Positions 1 to 9,527 of a stretch of 36,786 nt of DNA are shown here, in pieces (the stretch's first letter is position 1; every line of letters begins with the position of its first letter). Made by a program: the position numbers and the translations under genes. The notes below the pieces were generated by a model. That model made no database searches. It was not told the DNA's origin and saw nothing but the letters and a program-made list of their open reading frames with translations. The stretch spans positions 1-36,786 of the forward strand of contig JAQGOC010000312.1 in assembly GCA_028293805.1 (NCBI GenBank), read 5' to 3'. This DNA comes from Gammaproteobacteria bacterium. GTDB lineage: Bacteria; Pseudomonadota; Gammaproteobacteria; Steroidobacterales; Steroidobacteraceae.

Positions 1-2357
1 CTCAGAAACGCGCACTCCGCGCGTTCGAGCCACAGGCTGAACGTCAACTCGTACTGGCTGTCCCAGTCTTCTTTATCGAGCAGCGCCATGCCGGCCGAAA
101 GATACGCGCTCGCCGACGCATAGGCCGCCGACGCCTTGGCCTTTCGCCCGGCACGCAGATCGATCGTCGCCACCTGGGTTTTCTCGGCGCGATTGATCAC
201 GAGTACGTTTCCGCGGTTGAACTGGTTTGCAACATCGAACAGATGCACGGCGAGCTGTTCCGCCGTCATGCCCGCCAGCAGAGCGCGGCCGAGCACCAAG
301 TGGACCTCGGCCCGATGCTCTTCTGGGATCAGTGTATAAGCCGCCTGCTGGATCCGGTCGTGTAGGAACTTGTAGGTGCTATCCATCCGAAAGATGAGCC
401 CAGCGTGGACCGCTTCACGGAGTGCCGCGTGTGTTGTCGCCTCGGCTTCCCCGCGAACCAGAGTCAGCATGTCGATCGGGGCGACGTTCCCCAGACAGGC
501 GAGCTGCTTGAGGGCTTCCTGCGTGGGGGCGGACAGCCGCTGCAGCTTCTCGGCCATGAGATCGACCACGTTGTCGCTGTAGCTGTGGGCGCGGATGCGA
601 TCCATGTCCCACTGCCAAGCCCGCGTGCCAGGGTCGAACGCGAGCAGTCCCTCTTCCGCCAGCGCGCTAAGGAACTGGATCGTGAAGAACGGATTGCCGC
701 CGGTCTTCTCCCGCAGCAGTTGCGCCAACGGCTGCGCGCGCCCGAGCTCGCAGTGCAGAGCATCGGCGACGAGGCGGCCGACATCCTCGAGCCCAAGGGG
801 CGCCAGCACGATCTGGTGCACCCTCGTATCGGTCTTGCGGATCGCCTCGAGCGCGCGCGTTAGCGGGTGCGCGGGGCCGGCCTCGTTGTCCCGGTAGGCC
901 CCCACCAGCAGCAGGTGCCGCACCTCCGCGCGCGTGACCAAGTACTCGAGCAAGTCGAGCGTCGCGACATCCAGCCATTGCAGATCGTCCAGAAACAACG
1001 CGAGCGGGTGCTCCCGGCGCGCGAAGACGCCGAGGAAGCGCTCGAATACCCGTCGAAAACGGTTCTGCGCATCCTGAGCCGGCAAATCGGGAACGGGTCG
1101 CTGTGGCCCGATCACTAACTCGAGCTCCGGGATGAGATTGACGAGCAGCTGCCCATTCGGGCCCACTGCCTCGCGCAGCGCCTCTCGCCAGCGGCGCAGC
1201 TCCGGGTCGCTTCGGCCCAGCAGCGAGCGGACAACGCTCTTGAAGGCTTGTGCCAGGGTGGCGTATGGGATGTCACGTTGATACTGATCAAATTTTCCTG
1301 ACGCGAACCAGCCTCGCCGGGGAACCAACACCTTGTGCAGCTCGTGCACCACCGAGGTTTTGCCGATGCCGGAATAACCCGAGACGAGTACGAGCTCTGT
1401 GGATCCATTGACCACAACGCGCTCGAAAGAGGCCAGCAGCGCTTCGATTTCGCGCTCTCGACCGTACAGCCGCTCCGGGATCAGCAGCCGGTCGAGCGCA
1501 TCCTGTGTTGCAAGCGGGAACGGGTCGATCCGCGCGCCTGACTCCCAGGCCGCGAGACACTTGCGCAGGTCGGCCTCGACCCCCGCGGCAGTCTGGTACC
1601 GCTCCTCAGCGGTTTTCGCCAGGAGCTTCATCACGATCGCCGACATCTGCCCGGGGATCGGGGCCCGCTCGCCGGGTGGCGTCGGCTGCCGGGCAACATG
1701 GCAATGGACCCACTCCAGCGGATCGGCGGCGCTGAAGGGCAGTGTCCCCGTGAGCATCTCGTAGAACGTGATGCCCAAAGAGTACAGGTCGCTGCGGGCG
1801 TCGATCGAGCGGTTCATCCGGCCGGTCTGTTCCGGCGCCATGTACGCGAGTGTCCCGGCGATCCCTTCGGGCGCTTCAGCTATTTGACGCTCGCGCGGCA
1901 AGTGGACGGCGATGCCGAAGCCGGTGAGCCACGCCCCGCCGCTCGCCACATTCACGAGAACATTCGCTGGCTTGATGTCTTTATGGATGAGACCTTGTTC
2001 ATGCACTCGACGCAGCGCACCCGTGAGCGGGATCGCGATACGTAGAAATTCCGATATGTCCAGGGGGCGCCCGAGCCGCCGATCGAGGGGCTCGCCCCCG
2101 GGGTCCTCGAGGACCAACGTCAAGCGGCCGCGGTAGCGGGACAGCGCGACGGGGCGGGCAGCCCAGGCCACATCCAGTTCCGCGCGGAGCGTGAATTCGT
2201 GTTCGAGCCGCTTGAGGCCCGCGACCGAGGTCTCTTCCGCGGTGACCAATAAAACCGGCGCCAAGCTATCGCTGGAGCCCCGGTAGAGGGGGAAGTCTCC
2301 ATCCCGTAGCGGCGAGAACGCGTAGCCCGAAAGCTCGCTCTCAAGGGTACCTATCAT
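1..2357 (-). CDS. Kinase-like / AAA ATPase signalling protein, C-terminus beyond window
   Basis: The minus frame is open from ATG 2357 (GGAG about 10 nt upstream) to the window edge, giving 785 codons; the rest lies outside. Residues about 14-270 form a Ser/Thr kinase-like domain with the catalytic loop HKDIKPAN near 124, the APE-type motif YMAPEQ and the DLYSLG segment. Residues about 300-600 form a P-loop ATPase with Walker A GYSGIGKT near 328 and Walker B LFLDDLQWLD near 456, followed by the start of a helical repeat-like region. This order matches the large PknK-like proteins, many of which end in GAF and histidine kinase domains, but that end is not visible. Two kinase residues look wrong: PVLLV stands where the ATP-binding lysine is expected, and GFG replaces DFG. 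The kinase domain may therefore bind or signal rather than phosphorylate. Probable cytoplasmic signal integrator; input unknown. Confidence 0.9.
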   Translation of the reverse strand, partial: MIGTLESELSGYAFSPLRDGDFPLYRGSSDSLAPVLLVTAEETSVAGLKRLEHEFTLRAELDVAWAARPVALSRYRGRLTLVLEDPGGEPLDRRLGRPLDISEFLRIAIPLTGALRRVHEQGLIHKDIKPANVLVNVASGGAWLTGFGIAVHLPRERQIAEAPEGIAGTLAYMAPEQTGRMNRSIDARSDLYSLGITFYEMLTGTLPFSAADPLEWVHCHVARQPTPPGERAPIPGQMSAIVMKLLAKTAEERYQTAAGVEADLRKCLAAWESGARIDPFPLATQDALDRLLIPERLYGREREIEALLASFERVVVNGSTELVLVSGYSGIGKTSVVHELHKVLVPRRGWFASGKFDQYQRDIPYATLAQAFKSVVRSLLGRSDPELRRWREALREAVGPNGQLLVNLIPELELVIGPQRPVPDLPAQDAQNRFRRVFERFLGVFARREHPLALFLDDLQWLDVATLDLLEYLVTRAEVRHLLLVGAYRDNEAGPAHPLTRALEAIRKTDTRVHQIVLAPLGLEDVGRLVADALHCELGRAQPLAQLLREKTGGNPFFTIQFLSALAEEGLLAFDPGTRAWQWDMDRIRAHSYSDNVVDLMAEKLQRLSAPTQEALKQLACLGNVAPIDMLTLVRGEAEATTHAALREAVHAGLIFRMDSTYKFLHDRIQQAAYTLIPEEHRAEVHLVLGRALLAGMTAEQLAVHLFDVANQFNRGNVLVINRAEKTQVATIDLRAGRKAKASAAYASASAYLSAGMALLDKEDWDSQYELTFSLWLERAECAFL

Positions 2358-3299
2358 TGCCAGCGCTCCGCGATGCGGGTCACGCACCCGCCGCTCCAAA
2401 CGTGGGCTAAAGCGATGGCGCCACGTGCCTTGACGCTGCAGCATAGTCTAGTCGCGAACAATCCATGTGGGGCACCTCCCGTTGAAATGGCATGGCCAGC
2501 GTCTGTGCCGCTTGTTTCATATGCGATTACTTTCCTTGCGTATCTGCGGAAATGACCGGAGATCCTGCCGATCGGGGCAAAAGAAACAATCCCTCATGAT
2601 GAGCGCGCCTCATCGAATCGCCGGAAAGTCGAGAAATAGCGCGGTGGGGTACGACGTTGTCAGCGGCCTGTCCCTTGGTCTGCCGGTGCCCTGATAGCCG
2701 CACCCTGCTCCGTTCCAACCTGCTGCTCATTTGCCAACGTCGAACGTATTGCCCACTTCGATCTCTCGACATCGGTTGGGAAGGCCTTGACCACCGTCTC
2801 GAGGTCCAGCTGCTCGACGGCGCCCCGATCGTCGCGGCTGGCGCATACGGAGCAAACTCCTCGCGCGGCCCCGCGCAGCGTTGGCAGAATTGCCGCGCCC
2901 CGGGGTCTGGCGTGCGACGTAGGCCGCACCATACCTGGTATGTTCCCCGAACATCTCGCCCGCATTAAGGGCTCTCGCCTGCTACAACTGAAACATTCAA
3001 CAGAGCGCGGCGAAATATAGCCGTAACTTTCCTGAGCGAAGTTCTGCACCCGGCCGCGCCCGGAACGGCCTGTGAGCAGGCAAGCGCCCACGCACCAGCG
3101 TGGAATGCGTCCGTTGTACCGCATGCGAGGGATATCTCGCGCCGAGGGAGACCTAGGTTGACGCCACGCATGCGACGCCCTGCGTACAGAAGCGCGATAT
3201 GACGCTTTTCAGGGTAATCCGCGGATTACCTCGGCTCGCGACGACAGTGCAGACAGGCCACCCCTACCATTTTTGTATCAAACACTGCAGGAGACTCTC
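2358..3299. other. Long intergenic region, no supported gene
   Basis: About 940 bases separate the divergent kinase-ATPase and HD-domain genes. The minus ORF 2660-3124 (154 codons) has Arg/Cys-rich composition and no recognisable motif, and other frames overlap it, so I do not call it. Short perfect or near-perfect palindromes occur at 2598-2614 (GATGAG/CTCATC arms) and 2930-2942 (CATACCTGGTATG). The strongest element, at 3213-3230, is listed separately. Confidence 0.5.
3213..3230. promoter_or_regulatory. Perfect 18-bp palindrome, candidate operator
   Basis: GGTAATCCGCGGATTACC is fully self-complementary with no spacer. It lies 70 bases upstream of the HD-domain gene start at 3300, where a repressor or activator site would be expected. 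Its half-site length suits a dimeric helix-turn-helix protein. No regulator gene adjoins it, so its partner is unknown. Confidence 0.45.
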
Positions 3300-3941
3300 A
3301 TGAAGTTGAAAGTACAGGGAGTAAGCGTTCCCGACAGCAAGCTTTCCCGGGAGATCACGGAACTGGTCCGCGATACGCAGTCGCCGCTACTCTTTCATCA
3401 CTCGAGCCGGGTTTACTACTTCAGCGCGCTGGCCGGACAGCACCGGGATTTGAGCGTCGATCCGGAGCTCTTATATGCCGGGGCGATGTTCCATGACATG
3501 GGACTTACCCCTAAGCACAGCAGTGACCATGAGCGCTTCGAGGTAGACGGCGCGAACACAGCCCGCGATTTCCTGCGCAGCCGCGGGATTCCGCCGACGG
3601 ATGTCGACACAGTTTGGACGGCGATCGCGTTGCACACGACGCCTGGCATTCCACAACACATGCACCCTGTCGTCGCATTAATCACGGCAGGCGTCGAGAT
3701 GGACGTGCTCGGCATGGCCTATTCCGAGTACAGCGATGCCGAGCGAAATGCGGTGGTCGATGCGCATCCGCGCGGCAATCACTTCAAGGAAGACATCATC
3801 CAGGCCTTCTACGACGGCATCAAGCACAAGCCGGAGACGACATTCGGCAACGTCAAGAATGACGTCCTTGCCGACAAGGACCCCACCTTCAAACGTGGCA
3901 ACTTCTGCAGCGTGATCCGCGGATCGGCTTGGCCTGCGTGA
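3300..3941 (+). CDS. HD-domain metal-dependent hydrolase, cyanamide hydratase-like
   Basis: A 213-aa soluble protein. The HD signature is visible: His33/His34, the HD pair in MFHDMG (65-66), His112 in ALHTT and Asp135 in GVEMDVLG, which together would hold a divalent metal. The spacing resembles the HD proteins often annotated as cyanamide hydratase-like or phosphohydrolase. The real substrate cannot be read from sequence. I chose ATG 3300 because AGGAG lies 6-7 nt upstream; an in-frame TTG at 3273 lies upstream of this ribosome binding site and is unlikely. There is no signal peptide. It stands alone behind the palindrome at 3213-3230, suggesting it is individually regulated. Confidence 0.85.
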   Translation: MKLKVQGVSVPDSKLSREITELVRDTQSPLLFHHSSRVYYFSALAGQHRDLSVDPELLYAGAMFHDMGLTPKHSSDHERFEVDGANTARDFLRSRGIPPTDVDTVWTAIALHTTPGIPQHMHPVVALITAGVEMDVLGMAYSEYSDAERNAVVDAHPRGNHFKEDIIQAFYDGIKHKPETTFGNVKNDVLADKDPTFKRGNFCSVIRGSAWPA

Positions 3942-4133
3942 CGCGGATTGTTTCCCGCCGCAGTCTAGATTTCGGCCGCTAAGCAAGGACGCTCGAGGCC
4001 GGCCACGATCATTTCAGTTGATTCCTGATCTCGAGCGGCACGACCGATGACACAGGAGCCATCCTACGAACCGGAATTCCACTTCCCCACCCCTGACTCA
4101 GGCAGGGAGCTCAACAAGATATCGATGCCAACA

Positions 4134-4150
4134 CGCCGCTTCCAGCGGCG
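4134..4150. other. Short hairpin upstream of multicopper oxidase
   Basis: CGCCGCT and AGCGGCG are perfect 7-bp arms around TCC, about 90 bases upstream of the oxidase start. It could be a regulator site, a leader hairpin or chance in GC-rich DNA. The surrounding stretch 3942-4239 holds no convincing gene; a 51-codon frame at 4047-4202 lacks a ribosome binding site. Confidence 0.25.
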
Positions 4151-4239
4151 CTGCCGGCGCGCAATGACGTCACTGTGCCGCAGGCAGCGCAGATGCCCAT
4201 AAGCAGCGACGAAGGCCAATACACGCGGCTTAGCCTTAG

Positions 4240-5793
4240 ATGGTCGGAAATATGATGGATTCACTGATTACACGCCGCCATCTCCTGACTACCGCCGTGA
4301 CTACGGCCGGCATTGCTGCTCTCGCGCGCGTTCTTCCTGCCCGCGCACAGCCGGCGACCGCGATTCGGCTCACGGCAGAACGCCGGACCATCGAAGTAAA
4401 CCGCAAGGCGGTCTCAGTCTTCGCGCTGCGGCAACCAGGCGGGACGCAAGGGGTGATCCTCGACCCTGGACAACGTTTCACGCTCGACCTCACCAATCTG
4501 TCAGGGCAACCGACGATCATTCACTGGCATGGTCAATTACCGCCTTGGAAGGAAGACGGATTCCCTTGGCGACAGACGCCGCCCTTCGCCCCGGGCGCAG
4601 CGCGCTACTACGATTTCCAGCCGATCACGGGGACATATTGGATGCACTCGCATCGGGGGCTGCAGGAGCAGAGCCTGATGACGGCGCCCCTGATCATCCG
4701 AAACGCCTCCGAAATCCGGGAAGACCGTCAGGAAATAGTGATGATGCTGCACGATTTCAGCTTCCGCACACCGAATGAGTTGCTGGCCGGCCTCACCGGC
4801 GCGACTCCCGATGCGGCGGATCGCATGGCGACGCAGATGGAAAACATATCGTCGCCGAGCGACCCGAGCATTGCCGCCAACAGCCCGGGTAGCACTCAGG
4901 GCAACATGACGATGCCCATGGGAGGCATGGACATGTCCCACATGAACATGCCAGGGATGCGCAGGGGCAGCAGCATGAGGATGAGTCTGAACGACGTCGA
5001 CTACGACGCTTATCTCGCGAATGACCGCACCTTGGCCGATCCGGAGGTGGTCCGCGTGGCAGCTGGTGGACGGCTGCGGTTGCGAATTATCAACGGTGCC
5101 TCGTCGAGCCAGTTCTGGATCGATCTTGGCAAGCTGACCGGTCAAGTCGTCGCGGCAGACGGTCATCCGGTGAATCCCGTGGCCGGTCGGCGCTTCCCGC
5201 TCGCAATGGCACAACGCCTGGACATTCTGGTCGATGTGCCCAGTGAGGGAACGTTCGCAATCCTAGCCCAGGTCGAAGGCAAGCGCGCGCGCACTGGTAT
5301 CATTATCGCAACCACGGATGCACACATTAGCCGTATCAACAATGCAGTTGCCGCTGCGCCTGCGGTGGACAATTCGCTGGAAGCGCGGCTCGCGGCGGTT
5401 AATCCTTTAGCGCCGCGCAAACCCGATCTGGTTTACCGAATCACTCTTTCCGGCAATATGCGCCCCTATGCATGGGCGCTGAACGGACAATACTGGCCAA
5501 ATATTACCCCCCTGATGCTGCGCAAGGGGCAGCGCGTCGAGATCGAACTGGTCAACCATTCAACAATGGCGCACCCCATGCATCTGCATGGGCACGCCTT
5601 CCAGGTAGTCGCGCTGAATGGAACATCGATTGTAGGTGCCGTGCGCGATACAGTCCTGGTGCCGCCGATGACGAGCGTACGCCTGGCGTTTGACGCGGAC
5701 AATCCTGGCCGTTGGGCGTTCCACTGTCACAATCTGTACCACATGGTGACCGGAATGATGACCGAGTTTCGATATGACGGTATCGCTTTGTAA
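4240..5793 (+). CDS. Tat-exported multicopper oxidase with Met-rich insert
   Basis: A 517-aa protein. The N-terminus has a twin-arginine signal (ITRRHLL, then a hydrophobic stretch ending near PARAQ), so it is exported folded. All four copper-binding blocks are present: HWHG (95-98), HSH (136-138), HPMHLHGH (445-452) and HCHNLYHMVTGM (495-506), which supply the type 1, 2 and 3 copper ligands. Residues 223-248 are rich in Met and contain MDMSHM-like motifs, as in CopA and CueO, where such inserts bind Cu(I). The likely job is oxidation of cuprous ions or phenols in the periplasm. ATG 4240 has no clear Shine-Dalgarno; in-frame ATGs at 4252 and 4255 are equally possible and keep the Tat signal. 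A terminator-like hairpin follows at 5852-5885. Confidence 0.93.
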   Translation: MVGNMMDSLITRRHLLTTAVTTAGIAALARVLPARAQPATAIRLTAERRTIEVNRKAVSVFALRQPGGTQGVILDPGQRFTLDLTNLSGQPTIIHWHGQLPPWKEDGFPWRQTPPFAPGAARYYDFQPITGTYWMHSHRGLQEQSLMTAPLIIRNASEIREDRQEIVMMLHDFSFRTPNELLAGLTGATPDAADRMATQMENISSPSDPSIAANSPGSTQGNMTMPMGGMDMSHMNMPGMRRGSSMRMSLNDVDYDAYLANDRTLADPEVVRVAAGGRLRLRIINGASSSQFWIDLGKLTGQVVAADGHPVNPVAGRRFPLAMAQRLDILVDVPSEGTFAILAQVEGKRARTGIIIATTDAHISRINNAVAAAPAVDNSLEARLAAVNPLAPRKPDLVYRITLSGNMRPYAWALNGQYWPNITPLMLRKGQRVEIELVNHSTMAHPMHLHGHAFQVVALNGTSIVGAVRDTVLVPPMTSVRLAFDADNPGRWAFHCHNLYHMVTGMMTEFRYDGIAL

Positions 5794-5851
5794 CTTCGTG
5801 CAGGGTGCTGTCGACTTTCCCCGTGCGTAAGGGCCCGGGGCGCACAGTAGT

Positions 5852-5885
5852 CAAGGGGGAGCGCAGCCCGGGGCGCTCCCTTTAA
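5852..5885 (+). terminator. Rho-independent terminator-like hairpin after multicopper oxidase
   Basis: A GC-rich stem (GGGAGCGC paired with GCGCTCCC) has flanking A and T residues, ends in TTTAATT, and lies about 60 bases past the oxidase stop. The T run is short. Confidence 0.55.
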
Positions 5886-6090
5886 TTGCGAGCACGTTGT
5901 GATAGCTTTGCGAGCAATCCGCCCTCCCCTCCGGTTCCAATTTTTGACCCGGAGTTGGTGATCGAAGCGATGATCGCCTGGCATGTCAAGCGAAACGCTC
6001 TCTGCGGTGCCGGCGAGCACACCGCGGAGAGGTCTGAGACGACCGCTACGAGGTCTACGGCAGCCTGCTCGCAATGCGTTGAGGATCAAA

Positions 6091-7203
6091 GTGAATACAG
6101 ATTGGATAAACACCTGGCGGAAGTGCGAGCGGCGGCGTGACCGGGCAAACGCAACTCATAGCCTCGCGTCGTTGGCACTCGCCGTCGCGCTTGCATTGCC
6201 AGGAATGGCGCTCGCGCAACCGCAGGAGCCAGGTCCGCGCCATGTTCCGGCGAAAGTGCTGGCAGTGCCGACCGATGTAAGCCCTGAGATGCAGGAGATC
6301 ATCGCTCGTCCACTCAACCCGGACTGGCATGACCAGTGGAAGACTGGAGAAGAAGCACGTCGCTACGCGGACAAGCAGGCCGCCGGCGTGGTCAAGACTA
6401 TTCCGGCGCTGCTGGAACGGATGCACGTGAAAATGGAGGCATCCATCATGGACGGCGTGAAGGTGCATGTCGTCACACCGGATGACGTTCCGGGCCAGAA
6501 CCGCAATCGCGTGCTGGTCCATGTGCATGGCGGGTGCTACGTACTGTTTCCCGGCGAGTCCGGCACCACCGAGGCAATCATGATGGCCGGGTTCGGTCAC
6601 TTCAAGGTAATCGCCGTGGACTACCGGATGCCACCCGAGGCGTATTTCCCTGCGGCACTGGATGACTCCATGGCGGTGTACAAGGCAGTCATCAAGGATA
6701 CCAATTCGAAGAATGTCGGCGTCTTCGGCACTTCGGCTGGTGGCGCACTGACGCTGGAAATGGTTCTGAAGGCCAAGCAGGACGGGCTGCCTATTCCAGG
6801 CGCCATTTCCTCCGGAACGCCAATGTCGGATGCCACCAAGACAGGGGACAGCTTCTATACCAACGAAAAAGTGGACAATGTGCTGGTCTCGCCCAACGGA
6901 TTCTGCCACGCGGCCACATTGATCTACGCGCACGGGCACGACCTGCACGATCCGCTGCTTTCACCGGTTTACGGCGACATGCATGGCTTCCCGCCTACCA
7001 TCCTGACCACAGGCACCCGCGACCTGCTTTTGAGCAACACCGTGCGCGTGCATCGCAAGCTGCGTGAACTCCATATCGACGCCGCGCTCAACGTGTTCGA
7101 GGCGCAGTCGCACGCGCAGTATGGGTTCGATGACCGGGCGCCGGAAACCAAGGAAGCGTTCGGCGAGATTGCCGAGTTTTTCAACGCGCATCTGGGTAAG
7201 TAG
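6091..7203 (+). CDS. Secreted HSL-family (family IV) alpha/beta-hydrolase, esterase
   Basis: A 370-aa protein from GTG 6091, chosen because GAGG sits 7 nt upstream and the resulting N-terminus is a normal signal peptide (Arg-rich start, hydrophobic core, cleavage near ALAQ). The longer frame from 5983 would bury this signal. Family marks are the oxyanion motif HGG (146-148), nucleophile Ser215 in GTSAGG, Asp311 in TGTRDLL and His341 in QSHAQY, which form the hormone-sensitive-lipase type triad. Such enzymes cleave short-chain carboxylic esters or lactones; the substrate is unknown. It follows the multicopper oxidase on the same strand but is separated by about 300 bases and a terminator, so it is probably transcribed separately. 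Confidence 0.88.
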   Translation: MNTDWINTWRKCERRRDRANATHSLASLALAVALALPGMALAQPQEPGPRHVPAKVLAVPTDVSPEMQEIIARPLNPDWHDQWKTGEEARRYADKQAAGVVKTIPALLERMHVKMEASIMDGVKVHVVTPDDVPGQNRNRVLVHVHGGCYVLFPGESGTTEAIMMAGFGHFKVIAVDYRMPPEAYFPAALDDSMAVYKAVIKDTNSKNVGVFGTSAGGALTLEMVLKAKQDGLPIPGAISSGTPMSDATKTGDSFYTNEKVDNVLVSPNGFCHAATLIYAHGHDLHDPLLSPVYGDMHGFPPTILTTGTRDLLLSNTVRVHRKLRELHIDAALNVFEAQSHAQYGFDDRAPETKEAFGEIAEFFNAHLGK

Positions 7204-7421
7204 TCTCGAAGCAATCACCGACCCGCCTGCTCACGCAACTCGCCGGCTTTTAGCTGCAAGCGTGGAGATCCCCCTGAGCTCGAATGCGCTGATACATAGT
7301 GTCGGGGCTGGCGCGCGGCTGAACACGACGGCATCGATCGATCCCGTAGCTAAATCCGATGCTCGGCAGCTAAAAGGATGTCTTTCCTTGTGCAGAAGGA
7401 GCTTCAGGGCTGCGGTCCATC

Positions 7422-9527
7422 TCAAGCCCCCCGGCGGGGTCTGGCAGTGGCAATCTCGAGCAGCAGCCGCTCAATCGCATCCGGCTCGACCGGCTTCGTC
7501 AGGTGTCTATCGAAGCCCGCCTCGAATGCACGGCGTTTGTCTTCGTCCTGTCCCCACCCCGTCACCGCCACCAAGGTGATCCCGAGCCCCCACGGCTCGG
7601 CGCGGATCCGGTGCGCGACCTCATATCCGTTCAGCTCCGGCATTCCAATGTCGATAAACGCTATGTCCGGATGAAAGATGGCGGCCGAGATCGTCGCTTG
7701 CCAGCCATCACCCGCCACTTCGACCTCGTGGCCGGCGAGCCGCAGCATCATTGCCAGACAATCAGCGGAGTCGCGATTATCGTCCGCGACGAGCACGCGG
7801 TGCCGATGCAGCTTTTCCGCCGTGCTCGGCTGTGGCAACCAAGCGACTTGCCGTGACTGCGGTTGGACGGGCAAACGGACAATAAACTCACTGCCTCGCC
7901 CCAAGCCCGCGCTTTTCGCCTCGATGTTTCCTCCATGGAGTTCCACGAGCCCATGCACCAGTGCGAGTCCGATCCCGAGTCCGCCCTCCGCACGATCAAG
8001 CGCATCACGGGCCTGCGAAAACATATGGAAAATGCGCGGAAGCATCTCAGGTGAGATCCCGATTCCTGTGTCCCGGACGCAGATGACGGCACTCGTGCGC
8101 TCCGGCACAACCTGCAGCGCGATCCGCCCGCGCGGATCGGTATATTTGGCCGCGTTCGTGAGCAGATTGGTGAATATCTGCGCAAGCCGTACGGGGTCCG
8201 CATCGACCCAGATCGGCTCGTCCGGCACATCCAGCGAAAGGATATGGTGCTTCAACTCCATCATCGGCCGCGCCGTCTCGATGGCGGTTTCCAGGGCCGA
8301 CTGCAAGGTCGTATTCTGCATCCTCAGCTCAAGCTTACCGCGCGAGATGCGTGAGGCCTCCAGCAAATCATCCAGCAGACGCGCCATGTGCGAGATCTGT
8401 CTGTCGATCACCTCGTGCGCCCATTGTCGTTGTGACTCCGTGGCATTGCCCGCCTCGGCGATCTTGGTGGCATGGCGAATGGGCGCCAGCGGATTGCGCA
8501 GCTCGTGTGCGAGGGTTGCGAGGAACTCGTTCTTGCGTCGGTCCGCGTGCTGAAGAGCCTCTTCCGCCTGTCTCTGAGCGGTGATGTCGATGTTCATACC
8601 CACCCATTTCTGAATGGACCCGTCCGGACCGCGCAGCGGCGCGGAGCGCTTGTTCGCCCAGCGCCACTCGCCAGTGTGATGGCGGAGGCGAAGCTGCGTA
8701 TTTAGCGGTGTGCCGCTCTGCACGGCATGGCGCCAGTCCCGCTCGACACGATCTCGGTCGTCGGGATGGATCGCACTCAGCCAGCCGAAGCCCAAGTACT
8801 CCTTCAGGGTCTGCCCGGTGTAGGCCCGCCAGCTCGGTGAGTCAGTAACGGCTTCGCCGTCGACGTTCGTCTCCCAGACGCTTTGGGCCCAAGACTCGAC
8901 GAGCAATCTAAAGCGCTCCTCGCTCTGGCGCAGCATGTGCTCGGTCTGCGCATGCTCGGCCACACTCGCCTCAAGCTGCGCAAGGTGATTCATCCGTTCT
9001 TTCTGGTCTAACTCGCGGTCGATGTCGAGGGCCAGGCGCGTGATCAGCGTAAGTTGATCGGAATTCGCATCAGCAACACGCGTTATGAGGTCGACTACGC
9101 CTGCCGTGCGGCCCCTCAGATGGAGCGGCGCGGCGCTGCCAGCGAGCCCGTATAGCGGCGGATACGAATGCTCCCTACCAACGACAGCGCTGGGTTGATC
9201 CGTCGCGAGCGCTGCGGTGGCAGCGTTGACTCCCATTGTCTGCTCTGACCAGTCGTTTCCCGGGAGTAGGCCGCAGCCGTTCTGCAAGCCCCCGGCCCCC
9301 AGCGAAAGCAGGATCACTGCATCCGCATCAAGAATGCACGCAACGTAGTCTCTGTCGTTTGCAATCGAAGTGAGCCATTCCAGATAGGGCGTGCCGACCT
9401 CGATGATCTGTTTGCCCTGCGCACGCCTCGCCGCCAGCTCAGACTCATCGACCCGTTTCAGATCGACCCTGGCGGTTTTCGCTGACTTCGGCGCAACTCC
9501 GCCCGCCATGTCGTGCTCTGGCTGCAT
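7422..9527 (-). CDS. Hybrid sensor histidine kinase (GAF-PAS-HisKA-HATPase-REC)
   Basis: A 701-aa protein with no membrane segment. Residues 45-150 resemble the GAF sensor of AcoR-type regulators (motif LLPGNDWSE, then SAAPL). Residues 205-320 are a PAS/PAC fold ending in GMNIDITAQRQ. His341 in LAHELRNPL is the phosphorylation site, followed by an ATPase domain (NLLTNAAKYT, DTGIGI and GIGLALV motifs). Residues 576-695 are a receiver domain with acidic pair DD, phosphoacceptor Asp626 in FIDIGMPE and Lys678. There is no output domain, so phosphate probably passes to an unlinked partner or the receiver modulates the kinase. ATG 9527 directly follows the stop codon of the small upstream gene, implying translational coupling. 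Confidence 0.95.
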   Translation of the reverse strand: MQPEHDMAGGVAPKSAKTARVDLKRVDESELAARRAQGKQIIEVGTPYLEWLTSIANDRDYVACILDADAVILLSLGAGGLQNGCGLLPGNDWSEQTMGVNAATAALATDQPSAVVGREHSYPPLYGLAGSAAPLHLRGRTAGVVDLITRVADANSDQLTLITRLALDIDRELDQKERMNHLAQLEASVAEHAQTEHMLRQSEERFRLLVESWAQSVWETNVDGEAVTDSPSWRAYTGQTLKEYLGFGWLSAIHPDDRDRVERDWRHAVQSGTPLNTQLRLRHHTGEWRWANKRSAPLRGPDGSIQKWVGMNIDITAQRQAEEALQHADRRKNEFLATLAHELRNPLAPIRHATKIAEAGNATESQRQWAHEVIDRQISHMARLLDDLLEASRISRGKLELRMQNTTLQSALETAIETARPMMELKHHILSLDVPDEPIWVDADPVRLAQIFTNLLTNAAKYTDPRGRIALQVVPERTSAVICVRDTGIGISPEMLPRIFHMFSQARDALDRAEGGLGIGLALVHGLVELHGGNIEAKSAGLGRGSEFIVRLPVQPQSRQVAWLPQPSTAEKLHRHRVLVADDNRDSADCLAMMLRLAGHEVEVAGDGWQATISAAIFHPDIAFIDIGMPELNGYEVAHRIRAEPWGLGITLVAVTGWGQDEDKRRAFEAGFDRHLTKPVEPDAIERLLLEIATARPRRGA

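Noticed and set aside
2660-3124. A 154-codon minus frame between the kinase and HD genes
   Set aside because: No motif, no ribosome binding site, overlapping frames on both strands and atypical composition.
4047-4202. 51-codon plus frame before the multicopper oxidase
   Set aside because: No ribosome binding site and a strongly Arg/Cys-rich tail typical of spurious frames.
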